Source of the DNA: DASVBE01 sp036375995
GTDB taxonomy: Bacteria > Actinomycetota > Actinomycetes > Streptosporangiales > Streptosporangiaceae
Reading direction: 5' to 3'
Length of the DNA stretch: 22,512 nucleotides
Assembly: GCA_036375995.1 (NCBI GenBank)
Contig: DASVBE010000017.1
Span: 1-22,512, forward strand
Shown: positions 1 through 7,850 of the stretch, piece after piece
How the letters are laid out: every line of letters starts with the position of its first letter
How positions within the stretch are numbered: the stretch's first letter is position 1
The notes under the pieces: model-generated
The model's input: the letters and a program-made list of their open reading frames with translations, nothing else
Told to the model about the DNA's origin: nothing
The model's database searches: none
Made by a program: the position numbers and the translations under genes

Positions 1-1
1 G

Positions 2-370
2 ATCGACAACGCCAAGATCGGCTGGCCCGCGCAGCTGGCCCTCGGCCCGGACGGCCTGGGCAACTCGCCGGACCACATCAAGCACATCATGAGCCAGTCC
101 ATGGAGGCCCTGATCCACCACTTCAAGCTGGTCACCGAGGGTTTCCGGGTGCCGGCCGGCCAGGTCTACGCGGCCATCGAGGCGCCCCGCGGCGAGCTCG
201 GCTGCCACGCGGTCAGCGACGGCGGAACCCGGCCGTACCGGGTGCACTTCCGCGACCCGTCGTTCACCAACCTGCAGGCCCTGCCGGCCATGTGCGAGGG
301 CGGCATGGTGGCCGACATCATCTCGGCCATCGCCAGCACCGACCCGGTGATGGGAGGGGTAGACCGCTAA
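2..370 (+). CDS. nuoD: NADH-quinone oxidoreductase subunit D (NuoD), 3' end only
   Basis: Only the last 122 residues are in the window; the 5' part lies upstream. NuoD is the 49-kDa-type peripheral subunit of complex I. With NuoB it forms the quinone-reduction pocket at the junction of the hydrophilic and membrane arms, and it is related to the large subunit of NiFe hydrogenases. The visible part has the conserved C-terminal run: MEALIHHFK, then PAGQVYAAIEAPRGELG, RPYRVHFRDPSF, and a tail around the conserved Asp of GGMVADIISAIASTDPVMG. The frame is open from base 2. It ends in TAA at 368-370, and the last A is also the first base of the nuoE ATG (TAATG), implying translational coupling. Subunit identity is certain from this family signature; the start cannot be judged. 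Confidence 0.96.
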   Translation: MDNAKIGWPAQLALGPDGLGNSPDHIKHIMSQSMEALIHHFKLVTEGFRVPAGQVYAAIEAPRGELGCHAVSDGGTRPYRVHFRDPSFTNLQALPAMCEGGMVADIISAIASTDPVMGGVDR

Positions 371-1050
371 TGCCGCTCAGCGACGACGTGCGCGTCCGCC
401 TGGAGGCGGACGCCGCGCAGATCATCGGCCGCTACCCGCGGTCCCGCTCGGCGCTGCTGCCGCTGCTGCACCTGGTGCAGTCCGAGGAAGGCTTCGTGTC
501 CGAGGACGGGCTCGCCTTCTGCGCCGAGCAGCTCGGGCTGACCGAGGCGGACGTCACCGCGGTGGCCTCGTTCTACACGATGTACAAGCGCCAGCCGGTG
601 GGCGAGTACCACGTCGGGGTCTGCACCAACGCGCTGTGCGCGGTGATGGGCGGCGACGCGATCTTCGCCGACCTGCAGAAGCATCTGGGCATCGGCAACA
701 ACGAGACCACGCCGGACGGCAAGGTCAGCCTGGAGCACCTGGAGTGCAACGCGGCCTGCGACTACGCCCCGGTCGTGATGGTCAACTGGGAGTTCTACGA
801 CAACATGACCCCGCAGAAGGCGCGGGAGGTGGTCGACGGCCTGCGCACCGGGGCGGACAGCGCCCGGCCCACCCGCGGCGCCCCCCGGCAGTGCACCTGG
901 AAGCAGGCCGGGCGGATCCTGGCCGGCTTCCCCGACGACCAGGCGGCCGAGGGGAACACGGCCGGCGACGCGAGCCTGGCGGGCCTGCGGATGGCGCGCG
1001 AGCAGGGCTGGACCCCGGATAACCGTGACACCACGGGGAGCACCACGTGA
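370..1050 (+). CDS. nuoE: NADH-quinone oxidoreductase subunit E (NuoE), [2Fe-2S] thioredoxin-fold subunit
   Basis: NuoE (24-kDa type) sits in the NADH-dehydrogenase tip of complex I and carries the off-pathway [2Fe-2S] cluster N1a. The predicted protein is 226 residues. The four cluster ligands are visible in the usual C-x4-C...C-x3-C arrangement: C85, C90, C126 and C130. The N-terminal helical part (roughly residues 10-60) precedes a thioredoxin-like domain. About 65 residues beyond the core, rich in Ala, Gly, Pro, Thr and Asp, form a C-terminal extension that I would expect to be flexible; such tails are common in actinobacterial NuoE. I chose ATG 370 because it overlaps the nuoD stop and gives the family N-terminus; an upstream in-frame start at 292 would lie inside nuoD. 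The 3' end overlaps the nuoF start (GTGA, 1047-1050). Confidence 0.96.
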   Translation: MPLSDDVRVRLEADAAQIIGRYPRSRSALLPLLHLVQSEEGFVSEDGLAFCAEQLGLTEADVTAVASFYTMYKRQPVGEYHVGVCTNALCAVMGGDAIFADLQKHLGIGNNETTPDGKVSLEHLECNAACDYAPVVMVNWEFYDNMTPQKAREVVDGLRTGADSARPTRGAPRQCTWKQAGRILAGFPDDQAAEGNTAGDASLAGLRMAREQGWTPDNRDTTGSTT

Positions 1051-2351
1051 CCCAGGTACTGACCCCCGAGCTGACCGCACGCTGGGACGAGCCGGACTCC
1101 TTCACGCTGGCCGGCTACCGGCGCGGCGGCGGCTACGAGGCCCTGCCCAAGGCCCTGGCCATGGCGCCCGAGCAGGTCATCCAGACGCTGAAGGACTCGG
1201 TGCTGCGCGGTCGCGGCGGGGCCGGCTTCCCCACCGGCCTGAAGTGGGGCTTCATCCCCCAGGGCGACAGCAAGCCGCACTACCTCGTGGTCAACGCCGA
1301 CGAGTCGGAGCCCGGCGCCTGCAAGGACATGCCGTCGCTGCTGGCCAACCCGCACGCCCTGATCGAGGGCATCGTCATCACCTGCTACGCGATCCGGGCG
1401 CAGGAAGCGTTCATCTACGTCCGGGGCGAGGTCCTGCACGTGATCCGGCGGCTGCACCACGCCGTCCGGGAGGCTTACGAGGCCGGCTACCTGGGCGAGA
1501 ACATCCTCGGCTCCGGCCTGAACGTGAGCGTCGTCGTGCACGCCGGCGCCGGCGCCTACATCTGCGGCGAGGAGACCGCGCTGCTCGACTCGCTGGAGGG
1601 CTACCGCGGCCAGCCACGGCTGAAGCCGCCGTTTCCCGCGGTGGCCGGGCTGTACGCCTGCCCGACCGTGGTCAACAACGTCGAGTCGATCTCCAGCGTG
1701 CCGTGGATCCTGAAGTACGGCGCGGCGGACTTCGCGCGGATCGGCACCGAGCGGTCCAAGGGCTTCGGGATCTTCTCGCTGTCCGGCCACGTCGCCGTGC
1801 CCGGGCAGTACGAGGCCCCGCTCGGCACCACGCTGCGCGAGCTGCTGGACCTGGCCGGCGGGATCCGCGCCGGGCACCGGCTGAAGTTCTGGACCCCCGG
1901 CGGGTCGTCCACGCCGCTGTTCACCGACGAGCACCTGGATGTGCCGCTCGACTACGAGTCCGTGGCCAAGGCCGGGTCCATGCTCGGCACCCGGTCGATC
2001 CAGCTGTTCGACGACACCACCTGCGTGGTCCGCGTCGCGCTCCGCTGGTCCCAGTTCTACGAGCACGAGTCCTGCGGCAAGTGCACGCCGTGCCGGGAGG
2101 GCAGCTACTGGGTCGTCCAGATCCTGGAGCAGCTGGAGGACGGCACCGGGAGTGAATCGGACCTCGCGAAGCTGATCGACATCTGCGACAACATCACCGG
2201 CCGGGCGTTCTGTGCCCTGGGCGATTCGATCCAGGCGCCCATCGTGTCCTCGATCAGGTTCTTCCGGGACGAGTACCTGGAGCACCTGCGGACCGGCGGC
2301 TGCCCGTTCGACCCGGCCCGCTCGGCACTGTTCACGATGGAGCCCGCGTGA
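1047..2351 (+). CDS. nuoF: NADH-quinone oxidoreductase subunit F (NuoF), NADH- and FMN-binding subunit
   Basis: NuoF (51-kDa type, 434 residues) oxidises NADH, passes electrons to FMN and on to the [4Fe-4S] cluster N3. The glycine-rich NADH/FMN loop RGRGGAGFPTG is at residues 54-64, followed by LKWGF. The FMN-region motif YICGEETALLDSLEG lies near residues 171-185. A ubiquitin-like SLBB segment follows around residues 240-330, then the N3 ligands ESCGKCTPCREG (C343, C346, C349) and a fourth Cys, C389, in FCALGD. Length and motif spacing are normal for bacterial NuoF. The GTG start at 1047 overlaps the nuoE stop by 4 nt, a typical coupled junction. The stop TGA (2349-2351) overlaps the nuoG start. 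The product should act in the cytoplasmic tip as a NuoE-NuoF-NuoG module. Confidence 0.97.
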   Translation: MTQVLTPELTARWDEPDSFTLAGYRRGGGYEALPKALAMAPEQVIQTLKDSVLRGRGGAGFPTGLKWGFIPQGDSKPHYLVVNADESEPGACKDMPSLLANPHALIEGIVITCYAIRAQEAFIYVRGEVLHVIRRLHHAVREAYEAGYLGENILGSGLNVSVVVHAGAGAYICGEETALLDSLEGYRGQPRLKPPFPAVAGLYACPTVVNNVESISSVPWILKYGAADFARIGTERSKGFGIFSLSGHVAVPGQYEAPLGTTLRELLDLAGGIRAGHRLKFWTPGGSSTPLFTDEHLDVPLDYESVAKAGSMLGTRSIQLFDDTTCVVRVALRWSQFYEHESCGKCTPCREGSYWVVQILEQLEDGTGSESDLAKLIDICDNITGRAFCALGDSIQAPIVSSIRFFRDEYLEHLRTGGCPFDPARSALFTMEPA

Positions 2352-4750
2352 TGACAGTTCCCCAGACGGCTGACGGTGTGTCGGTCACCATCGACGGCTT
2401 CGAGATCACCGTGCCCAAGGGCACGCTGGTCATCCGGGCCGCCGAGGAGCTCGGCATCCAGATCCCGCGGTTCTGCGACCACCCGCTGCTGGAGCCGGTC
2501 GGCGCCTGCCGGCAGTGCCTGGTGCACGTGGAGGGCCAGCCCAAGCCGCCCGCCTCGTGCACCACCGTGTGCACCGACGGCATGGTCGTGCGGACCCAGC
2601 TCACCTCTCCGGTGGCGGAGAAGGCGCAGCGCGGCATGATGGAGCTGCTGCTGGTCAACCACCCGCTCGACTGCCCGATGTGCGACAAGGGCGGCGAGTG
2701 CCCGCTGCAGAACCAGGCCATGTCCACCGGCCAGGGCGAGACCCGGTTCAACGGGGTCAAGCGGCAGTTCGAGAAGCCGGTCGCGCTGTCCACGCAGGTG
2801 CTGCTCGACCGGGAGCGCTGCGTGCAGTGCGCCCGCTGCACCCGGTTCTCCGACCAGGTCTCCGGCGACAAGCTGATCGACCTGATCGAGCGCGGGCCCA
2901 GGGAGCAGGTCGGAACCGCCGACGGTGTCCCGTTCAACTCCTACTTCTCCGGCAACACCGTGCAGATCTGCCCGGTCGGCGCGCTCACCGGCGCGTCCTA
3001 CCGGTTCCGGTCCCGGCCGTTCGACCTGGTCTCGGTGCCCAGCGTGTGCGAGCACTGCGCATCCGGCTGCCGGCAGCGCACCGATCACCGGCGCAACGCG
3101 GTGACCAGGCGGCTGGCGGGCAGCGACCCGGACGTGAACCTGGAGTGGAACTGCGACAAGGGCCGCTGGGCGTTCAGCTACGCGACCCAGCCCGACCGGC
3201 TGGCCGGCCCGCTGGTCAGGGACGCCGACGGGGTGCTGCGGCCGGCCTCCTGGCCCGAGGCGCTGGCCGCCGCCGCAGCCGGGCTCTCCGCCGCGCGCGG
3301 GCGGGCCGGCGTGCTCACCGGCGGGCGGCTCACGCTGGAGGACGCCTACGGCTACGCGAAGTTCGCGCGGCTCGCCCTCGGCACCAACGACATCGACATG
3401 CGCGCGCGGCCGCACTCCGGCGAGGAGGCGTCCTTCCTCGGCAGGCACGTCGCCGGGCGCAGCATGACTATGGATTACGGAACGCTGGAAGCGGCTCCCG
3501 CTGTCCTCCTGGCGGGCTTTGAGCCGGAGGAAGAATCCCCGATCGTGTTCCTCCGGCTGCGCAAGGCGGTCCGCCAGCGCGGCCTGGCCGTGTTCTCGCT
3601 GGCCGCCCTGGCCAGCGACGGCCTCGCCCGGCTGAACGGCACGCTGCTGGCCACCGTGCCCGGCGGCGAGGCGGCCGTGCTGCGGCGGCTGGCCTCCTCG
3701 TCGGACCCGGCCGCCGAGGCGCTGCGCCGCAGCGGCTCGGTGATCCTGGTGGGCGAGCGGCTGGCCGAGGTGCCCGGCGCGCTGACCGCCGCCGCGGCGC
3801 TGGCCGAGTCCACCGGCGCGCAGCTGGCCTGGATCCCGCGGCGGGCCGGGGAGCGCGGCGCCATCGAGGCCGGCGCGATGCCCGGGCTGCTGCCCGGCGG
3901 GCGGTCGGTGACCGACCCGGCGCACCGGATCGAGGTGGCCAGGGCCTGGGGCGTGGCCACGCTCCCGTCCCTGCCCGGACGGCCGGCCAGCGAGATCCTG
4001 ACCGCGGCCGCCGACGGCGACCTCGACGCGCTGCTGATCGCCGGAGTGGACCCGGATGACCTGCCCGACCCGGACGCCGCGCTGGCCGCGCTGGACGCCA
4101 CCGGGTTCATCGTCAGCCTGGAGCTGCGGGTCAGCGCGGTCACCGACCGGGCCGACGTGGTCTTCCCGGTTGCCGCCGTGGCCGAGAAGGCGGGCACGTT
4201 CGTGAACTGGGAGGGCCGGCCGGGCTCGTTCCTGGCCGCGCTGTCCGTCCCCTCCGCCGAATCCGACCTGGACATCCTCGGCGAGATCGCCGACGAGATG
4301 GACGTCCACCTGGGCCTGCCCGGGGCCGCCGCGGCCCGCGCCGAGCTGGCCGCGCTGGGCTCCGCCGCGGCCAGCCCGCCCGCCGCCGGGACGGCGGGCG
4401 GTCCGGTTGCCGCGCCGGGCCGGGCGCCGGCCGGGCCGGGCGAGGCGGTACTGTCCACCTGGCACCATCTTCTCGACGCCGGGCGGCTGCAGGACGGGGA
4501 GCCGAACCTGGCCGGGACGGCCCGCACCGCCGCCGCCGTGATGTCCGCGGCGACCGCGGCCGAGGCCGGCGCGGCCGATGGCGGTAAGGTCACCGTGGCC
4601 ACCGACCGGGGCGAGATCACGGTCCCGCTGCGCATCGCGGACATGCCCGACCGGGTTGTCTGGCTGCCGACGAACTCGGCCGGCTGCGCGGTGCGCCGCC
4701 AGCTCGGGGCCGGTCACGGAGCTTCCGTCAGGGTGAGGAGCGCGCAATGA
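2351..4750 (+). CDS. nuoG: NADH-quinone oxidoreductase subunit G (NuoG), multi-iron-sulfur subunit
   Basis: NuoG (75-kDa type, 799 residues from ATG 2351) is the main electron wire of the hydrophilic arm. Four cluster sites are readable. The N-terminal plant-ferredoxin-like [2Fe-2S] (N1b) uses C42, C53, C56 and C70. The His-Cys [4Fe-4S] (N5) is H-x3-C-x2-C-x5-C with H104, C108, C111 and C117. The third (N4) uses C157, C160, C163 and C207. The fourth, C-x2-C-x3-C-x27-C (C233, C236, C240, C268), matches the optional cluster N7. Residues from about 225 form a molybdopterin-oxidoreductase-like domain, presumably without cofactor. An Ala/Pro/Gly-rich linker lies near 670-705. An in-frame GTG at 2348 overlaps the nuoF stop as GTGA; I prefer ATG 2351 because GGAG at 2339-2342 is then 8 nt away. 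The stop overlaps nuoH (ATGA). Codons between about 3463 and 3535 are less GC-rich than the rest. Confidence 0.96.
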   Translation: MTVPQTADGVSVTIDGFEITVPKGTLVIRAAEELGIQIPRFCDHPLLEPVGACRQCLVHVEGQPKPPASCTTVCTDGMVVRTQLTSPVAEKAQRGMMELLLVNHPLDCPMCDKGGECPLQNQAMSTGQGETRFNGVKRQFEKPVALSTQVLLDRERCVQCARCTRFSDQVSGDKLIDLIERGPREQVGTADGVPFNSYFSGNTVQICPVGALTGASYRFRSRPFDLVSVPSVCEHCASGCRQRTDHRRNAVTRRLAGSDPDVNLEWNCDKGRWAFSYATQPDRLAGPLVRDADGVLRPASWPEALAAAAAGLSAARGRAGVLTGGRLTLEDAYGYAKFARLALGTNDIDMRARPHSGEEASFLGRHVAGRSMTMDYGTLEAAPAVLLAGFEPEEESPIVFLRLRKAVRQRGLAVFSLAALASDGLARLNGTLLATVPGGEAAVLRRLASSSDPAAEALRRSGSVILVGERLAEVPGALTAAAALAESTGAQLAWIPRRAGERGAIEAGAMPGLLPGGRSVTDPAHRIEVARAWGVATLPSLPGRPASEILTAAADGDLDALLIAGVDPDDLPDPDAALAALDATGFIVSLELRVSAVTDRADVVFPVAAVAEKAGTFVNWEGRPGSFLAALSVPSAESDLDILGEIADEMDVHLGLPGAAAARAELAALGSAAASPPAAGTAGGPVAAPGRAPAGPGEAVLSTWHHLLDAGRLQDGEPNLAGTARTAAAVMSAATAAEAGAADGGKVTVATDRGEITVPLRIADMPDRVVWLPTNSAGCAVRRQLGAGHGASVRVRSAQ

Positions 4751-6183
4751 TCGCCACCGCCGCGGCGCGGCCCGCGCTGGCCGCCGCCGACCCGACGCTG
4801 TCCAGCTTCGGGCACGACCCCTGGTGGCTGGTGCTGCTGAAGGTCGTCACGATCTTCGCGTTCCTGATGGTGACCACGCTGCTGATGATCTGGGCCGAGC
4901 GCCGGGTCATCGGCCGGATGCAGTCCCGGCCGGGCCCGAACCGGGCCGGGAAGTTCGGCCTGCTGCAGTCGCTGATGGACGGCCTGAAGCTGCCGCTGAA
5001 GGAAGACATCATCCCGCGCGGCGTGGACAAGCTGCTGTTCGTGCTGGCCCCGGCGATCGCGACGATCCCGGCCTTCATCAGCTTCGCGATCATCCCGGTC
5101 GGCCCGATCGTGTCGATCTTCCACCACCACACCCCGCTGCAGCTCGCCGACCTGCCGGTGGCCGTGCTGCTGGTGCTGGCCATGAGCTCGATGGCGGTGT
5201 ACGGCATCGTGCTGGCCGGCTGGGCGTCCTCCTCGCCGTACTCACTGCTCGGCGGGCTCCGCTCGTCCGCCCAGGTGATCAGCTACGAGATCGCCATGGG
5301 CCTGTCGTTCGTGCCGGTCTTCCTGTACGCCGGGTCGCTGTCCACCTCGGACATCGTGGCGGCCCAGGCGCACGGCTCGGAGCTGCACGTGGGCGGGGTG
5401 ATCCTGCACTACCCGTCCTGGTTCGCGGTTCTGCTGCTGCCCTCGTTCGTGATCTACGTGATCACCATGGTGGGCGAGACCAACCGGCTCCCGTTCGACC
5501 TGCCCGAGGGCGAGGGCGAACTGGTCGGCGGGTTCCACACCGAGTACAGCTCGCTCAAGTTCGCGCTGTTCTACCTGGCCGAGTACATCAACATGGTGAC
5601 CGTGTCCGCGCTGGCGGTGACGCTGTTCCTGGGCGGCTGGCGGGCGCCGTGGCCGATCAGCGTGTGGCCCGATGCGAACACCGGCTGGTGGCCGATCCTG
5701 TGGTGGTTCGGCAAGATCGCCCTGTTCCTGTTCCTGTTCATCTGGCTGCGCGGCTCGCTCCCGCGGATCCGCTATGACCAGCTGATGAAGCTCGGCTGGA
5801 AGGTGCTGATCCCGGGTGCGCTGGCCTGGACGCTGATGATCGCCACCATCCGGGTGTGGCGCCGGCAGGGCGGCAGCCCCGGGGTCTACCTGGTGGCCGG
5901 CGGCATCGTCGTGATCCTGATGGCGCTGGCCTGGGGCTGGGACACAGCCTCGACCCGGCAGCAGGCCGCCCGCGCGGGCGAGGAAGCGGCGGCGGACGAG
6001 GCCGCCGCGGAGAGCGGCCGTGCCGCCAGTACCGGCGGGACCTTCCCGGTGCCCCCGCTGGACCTGCCGCACTATCACGGCACCGGGGTCACCCCGGCCG
6101 TCGTCGGCGGCCCGGTCGCGCCGGGCAGCGCCGGGGAAGCCACCGTCGCCGACACCGCGAAGGAGGTCTCCTCCAGTGCCTGA
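4747..6183 (+). CDS. nuoH: NADH-quinone oxidoreductase subunit H (NuoH), membrane subunit at the quinone site
   Basis: NuoH (ND1 type, 478 residues) joins the peripheral and membrane arms and forms the entrance of the quinone chamber. Eight or more hydrophobic segments are visible, the first at about residues 27-49. The conserved loop ERRVIGRMQSRPGPNRAG is at 51-68 and GLKLPLKED follows. The charged loop GETNRLPFDLPEGEGELVGG starts at residue 243 and continues into FHTEYSS; these acidic loops are thought to couple quinone chemistry to proton movement. After the last helix (about residue 400) comes a tail of some 75 residues rich in Ala, Glu, Gly and Pro, as often found in actinobacterial NuoH; its role is unknown. 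The start ATG 4747 overlaps the nuoG stop and is preceded by a GAGGAG-type ribosome site. Its 3' end overlaps nuoI by 8 nt and contains the nuoI ribosome-binding site. Confidence 0.96.
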   Translation: MIATAAARPALAAADPTLSSFGHDPWWLVLLKVVTIFAFLMVTTLLMIWAERRVIGRMQSRPGPNRAGKFGLLQSLMDGLKLPLKEDIIPRGVDKLLFVLAPAIATIPAFISFAIIPVGPIVSIFHHHTPLQLADLPVAVLLVLAMSSMAVYGIVLAGWASSSPYSLLGGLRSSAQVISYEIAMGLSFVPVFLYAGSLSTSDIVAAQAHGSELHVGGVILHYPSWFAVLLLPSFVIYVITMVGETNRLPFDLPEGEGELVGGFHTEYSSLKFALFYLAEYINMVTVSALAVTLFLGGWRAPWPISVWPDANTGWWPILWWFGKIALFLFLFIWLRGSLPRIRYDQLMKLGWKVLIPGALAWTLMIATIRVWRRQGGSPGVYLVAGGIVVILMALAWGWDTASTRQQAARAGEEAAADEAAAESGRAASTGGTFPVPPLDLPHYHGTGVTPAVVGGPVAPGSAGEATVADTAKEVSSSA

Positions 6184-6715
6184 CTTCCTCAACCCGGTCA
6201 AGGGGTTCGGGGTCACCTTCAAGCAGATGTTCCAGAAGGTCGACACCGTCGAGTACCCGGAGGTGCAGAAGCCGACCGCGCCCCGGTTCCACGGCCGCCA
6301 CCAGCTCAACCGGTGGCCGGACGGGCTGGAGAAGTGCATCGGCTGCGAGCTGTGCGCCTGGGCCTGCCCGGCCGACGCGATCTACGTCGAGGGCGGCGAC
6401 AACACCGAGGACGAGCGGTACTCGCCCGGCGAGCGGTACGGCCGCGTCTACCAGATCAACTACCTGCGCTGCATCCTGTGCGGGCTGTGCGTGGAGGCGT
6501 GCCCGACCCGGGCGCTGACCATGACCAACGAGTACGAGCTCGCCGACGACAGCCGGGAGAGCCTGATCTGGACCAAGGAGCAGCTCGTGGTGCCGCTGCT
6601 GCCGGGCATGGAAGCCCCGCCGCACCCGATGCGGCTGGGTGAGTCCGAGACCGACTACTACAACCTGGGCGGGTCCGGCGTGGTCCCCGCCGCCGACGAC
6701 GGGGGCGAGCAGTGA
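6176..6715 (+). CDS. nuoI: NADH-quinone oxidoreductase subunit I (NuoI), 2x[4Fe-4S] ferredoxin-like subunit
   Basis: NuoI (TYKY type, 179 residues) carries clusters N6a and N6b and passes electrons from NuoG towards NuoB. Two ferredoxin motifs are complete: KCIGCELCAWACPADAIY (C54, C57, C60, C64) and RCILCGLCVEACPTRALTM (C99, C102, C105, C109). The N-terminus DFLNPVKGFGVTFKQMF is the expected amphipathic anchor against the membrane arm. I chose GTG 6176 because AGGAGG at 6161-6166 lies 9 nt upstream and the family N-terminus starts there; the same frame is open further upstream inside nuoH, but with unrelated Pro/Arg-rich sequence. The stop TGA (6713-6715) overlaps the nuoJ GTG as GTGA. Confidence 0.96.
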   Translation: MPDFLNPVKGFGVTFKQMFQKVDTVEYPEVQKPTAPRFHGRHQLNRWPDGLEKCIGCELCAWACPADAIYVEGGDNTEDERYSPGERYGRVYQINYLRCILCGLCVEACPTRALTMTNEYELADDSRESLIWTKEQLVVPLLPGMEAPPHPMRLGESETDYYNLGGSGVVPAADDGGEQ

Positions 6716-7509
6716 GCCATCACATACTGCTCGCGGCCGGCGCCGCGGCGGCGACCCAGGAGACCACGTTCTGGGTGCTGGCCGTCGTCGCGGGGCTCGC
6801 GGGGCTCGGCATGGTGCTGGCCCGCAAGGCCGTGCACTGCGCGGTCCTGCTCGCCGTGGTGATGCTGTCGCTGGCCATCCTGTACGCGCTGGCCGGGGCG
6901 CCGTTCCTGGCCTTCGTGCAGGTCATCGTGTACACCGGCGCGGTGCTGATGCTGTTCCTGTTCGTCCTGATGATCGTCGGCGTCACATCGTCCGACGCGC
7001 TCGTGGAGACGATCCGCGGCCAGCGGGCGCTGGCCATCCTGGCCGCCACCGGCCTGCTCGTGCTGCTGCTCCTGGTCATCGGCCACGCGGCGATCGGCCC
7101 GGCCGCCGCGCCGTCCTCGGCGAACTTCGGCACCTCCAACATCAGCAGCCTGGCCGAGCTGATCTTCACCAAGTACGTGTTCCCGTTCGAGGTGACCAGC
7201 GCGCTGCTGATCACGGCCGCGCTCGGCGCGATGGTGCTGGCGCACCGGGAGCGCACCAGCCCCAAGCCGACCCAGCGGGAGCTGTCCATCCGCCGGATAG
7301 CCGGCAGCCGCCCGGCGCCGCTGCCCGGGCCGGGCACCTACGCCCGGCACAACGCGGCGGACATGCCCGCGCTGCTGCCCGACGGCAGCAATGCCGAGCT
7401 GTCGGTCAGCACCTCGATGGTGCCCCGCGCGGACCGGCCGCAGGTGACCGCGCCGCGGGCAGAACCCGGGGCCGCCGCGGAGAGCGGAGCGGAGGAGAAG
7501 CCGTGGTAA
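6712..7509 (+). CDS. nuoJ: NADH-quinone oxidoreductase subunit J (NuoJ), membrane subunit
   Basis: NuoJ (ND6 type, 265 residues) is an antiporter-like-arm subunit next to NuoK. Five hydrophobic helices are visible in the first 175 residues. They include the conserved third-helix segment FLAFVQVIVYTGAVLMLFLF, which carries the flexible pi-bulge region in homologues. The remaining 85-90 residues are polar, rich in Pro, Ala, Arg and Ser, and predicted to be cytoplasmic; such tails are usual in actinobacteria and much longer than in E. coli. Translation starts at GTG 6712, overlapping the nuoI stop by 4 nt. The TAA stop at 7507-7509 lies 4 nt inside nuoK, giving a 7-nt overlap, and the nuoK ribosome-binding site sits in the last nuoJ codons. 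Confidence 0.94.
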   Translation: MSHHILLAAGAAAATQETTFWVLAVVAGLAGLGMVLARKAVHCAVLLAVVMLSLAILYALAGAPFLAFVQVIVYTGAVLMLFLFVLMIVGVTSSDALVETIRGQRALAILAATGLLVLLLLVIGHAAIGPAAAPSSANFGTSNISSLAELIFTKYVFPFEVTSALLITAALGAMVLAHRERTSPKPTQRELSIRRIAGSRPAPLPGPGTYARHNAADMPALLPDGSNAELSVSTSMVPRADRPQVTAPRAEPGAAAESGAEEKPW

Positions 7510-7805
7510 GCCCCGCGCACTACATCTGGCTCGCGGTGATCCTCTTCGTGATCGGCGCGGTGGGCGTGCTGGTCCGCCGCAACGCCCTCGTCATCTTCAT
7601 GTGCGTCGAGCTCATGCTGAACGCCGCCAGCCTGGCGTTCATCGGCTTCTCCCGGCTGCACGGGGCGCTGGACGGCCAGGTCATCGCGTTCTTCGTGATG
7701 GTGGTGGCCGCGGCCGAGGTCGTCGTCGGCCTGGCCATCATCATGTCGATCTACCGGACCCGCAGGTCGGCCTCGGTAGACGACGCCAACTTGCTCAAGT
7801 ACTGA
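7503..7805 (+). CDS. nuoK: NADH-quinone oxidoreductase subunit K (NuoK)
   Basis: NuoK (ND4L type, 100 residues) is a three-helix membrane subunit of the proton-translocating arm. The two membrane-embedded glutamates essential in E. coli NuoK are present at the same numbers: E36 in MCVELMLNAAS and E72 in VVAAAEVVVGLAI. I chose GTG 7503 because it gives the usual 100-residue length, and GGAGGA at 7491-7496 is placed 6 nt upstream. Upstream in-frame reading is Arg/Ala-rich shadow sequence within nuoJ. The stop TGA (7803-7805) is followed by the only true intergenic gap in this part of the operon. Confidence 0.96.
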   Translation: MVSPAHYIWLAVILFVIGAVGVLVRRNALVIFMCVELMLNAASLAFIGFSRLHGALDGQVIAFFVMVVAAAEVVVGLAIIMSIYRTRRSASVDDANLLKY

Positions 7806-7811
7806 CACACC

Positions 7812-7833
7812 GGGCCGGCCGCTGGGCCGGCCC
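7812..7833 (+). promoter_or_regulatory. Perfect 9-bp hairpin in the nuoK-nuoL gap
   Basis: The arms GGGCCGGCC (7812-7820) and GGCCGGCCC (7825-7833) are exact reverse complements around the loop GCTG. No T tract follows; instead the nuoL ribosome site AAAGGGG (7837-7843) begins 3 nt after the stem. It is too close to a start codon to look like a full operon terminator. I infer a role in mRNA stability, partial attenuation or tuning nuoL translation, but no function is shown. Confidence 0.6.
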
Positions 7834-7850
7834 TGCAAAGGGGTTAGCCA

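Noticed and set aside
795..2285. 496-codon minus-strand frame opposite nuoE/nuoF
   Set aside because: Codon-bias shadow of nuoF; low-complexity translation and no ribosome site.
2105..4747. 880-codon open frame on the minus strand opposite nuoG
   Set aside because: It mirrors the GC-rich third codon positions of nuoG; the translation is Arg/Gly/Pro/His-rich with no family features, while nuoG has all cluster motifs.
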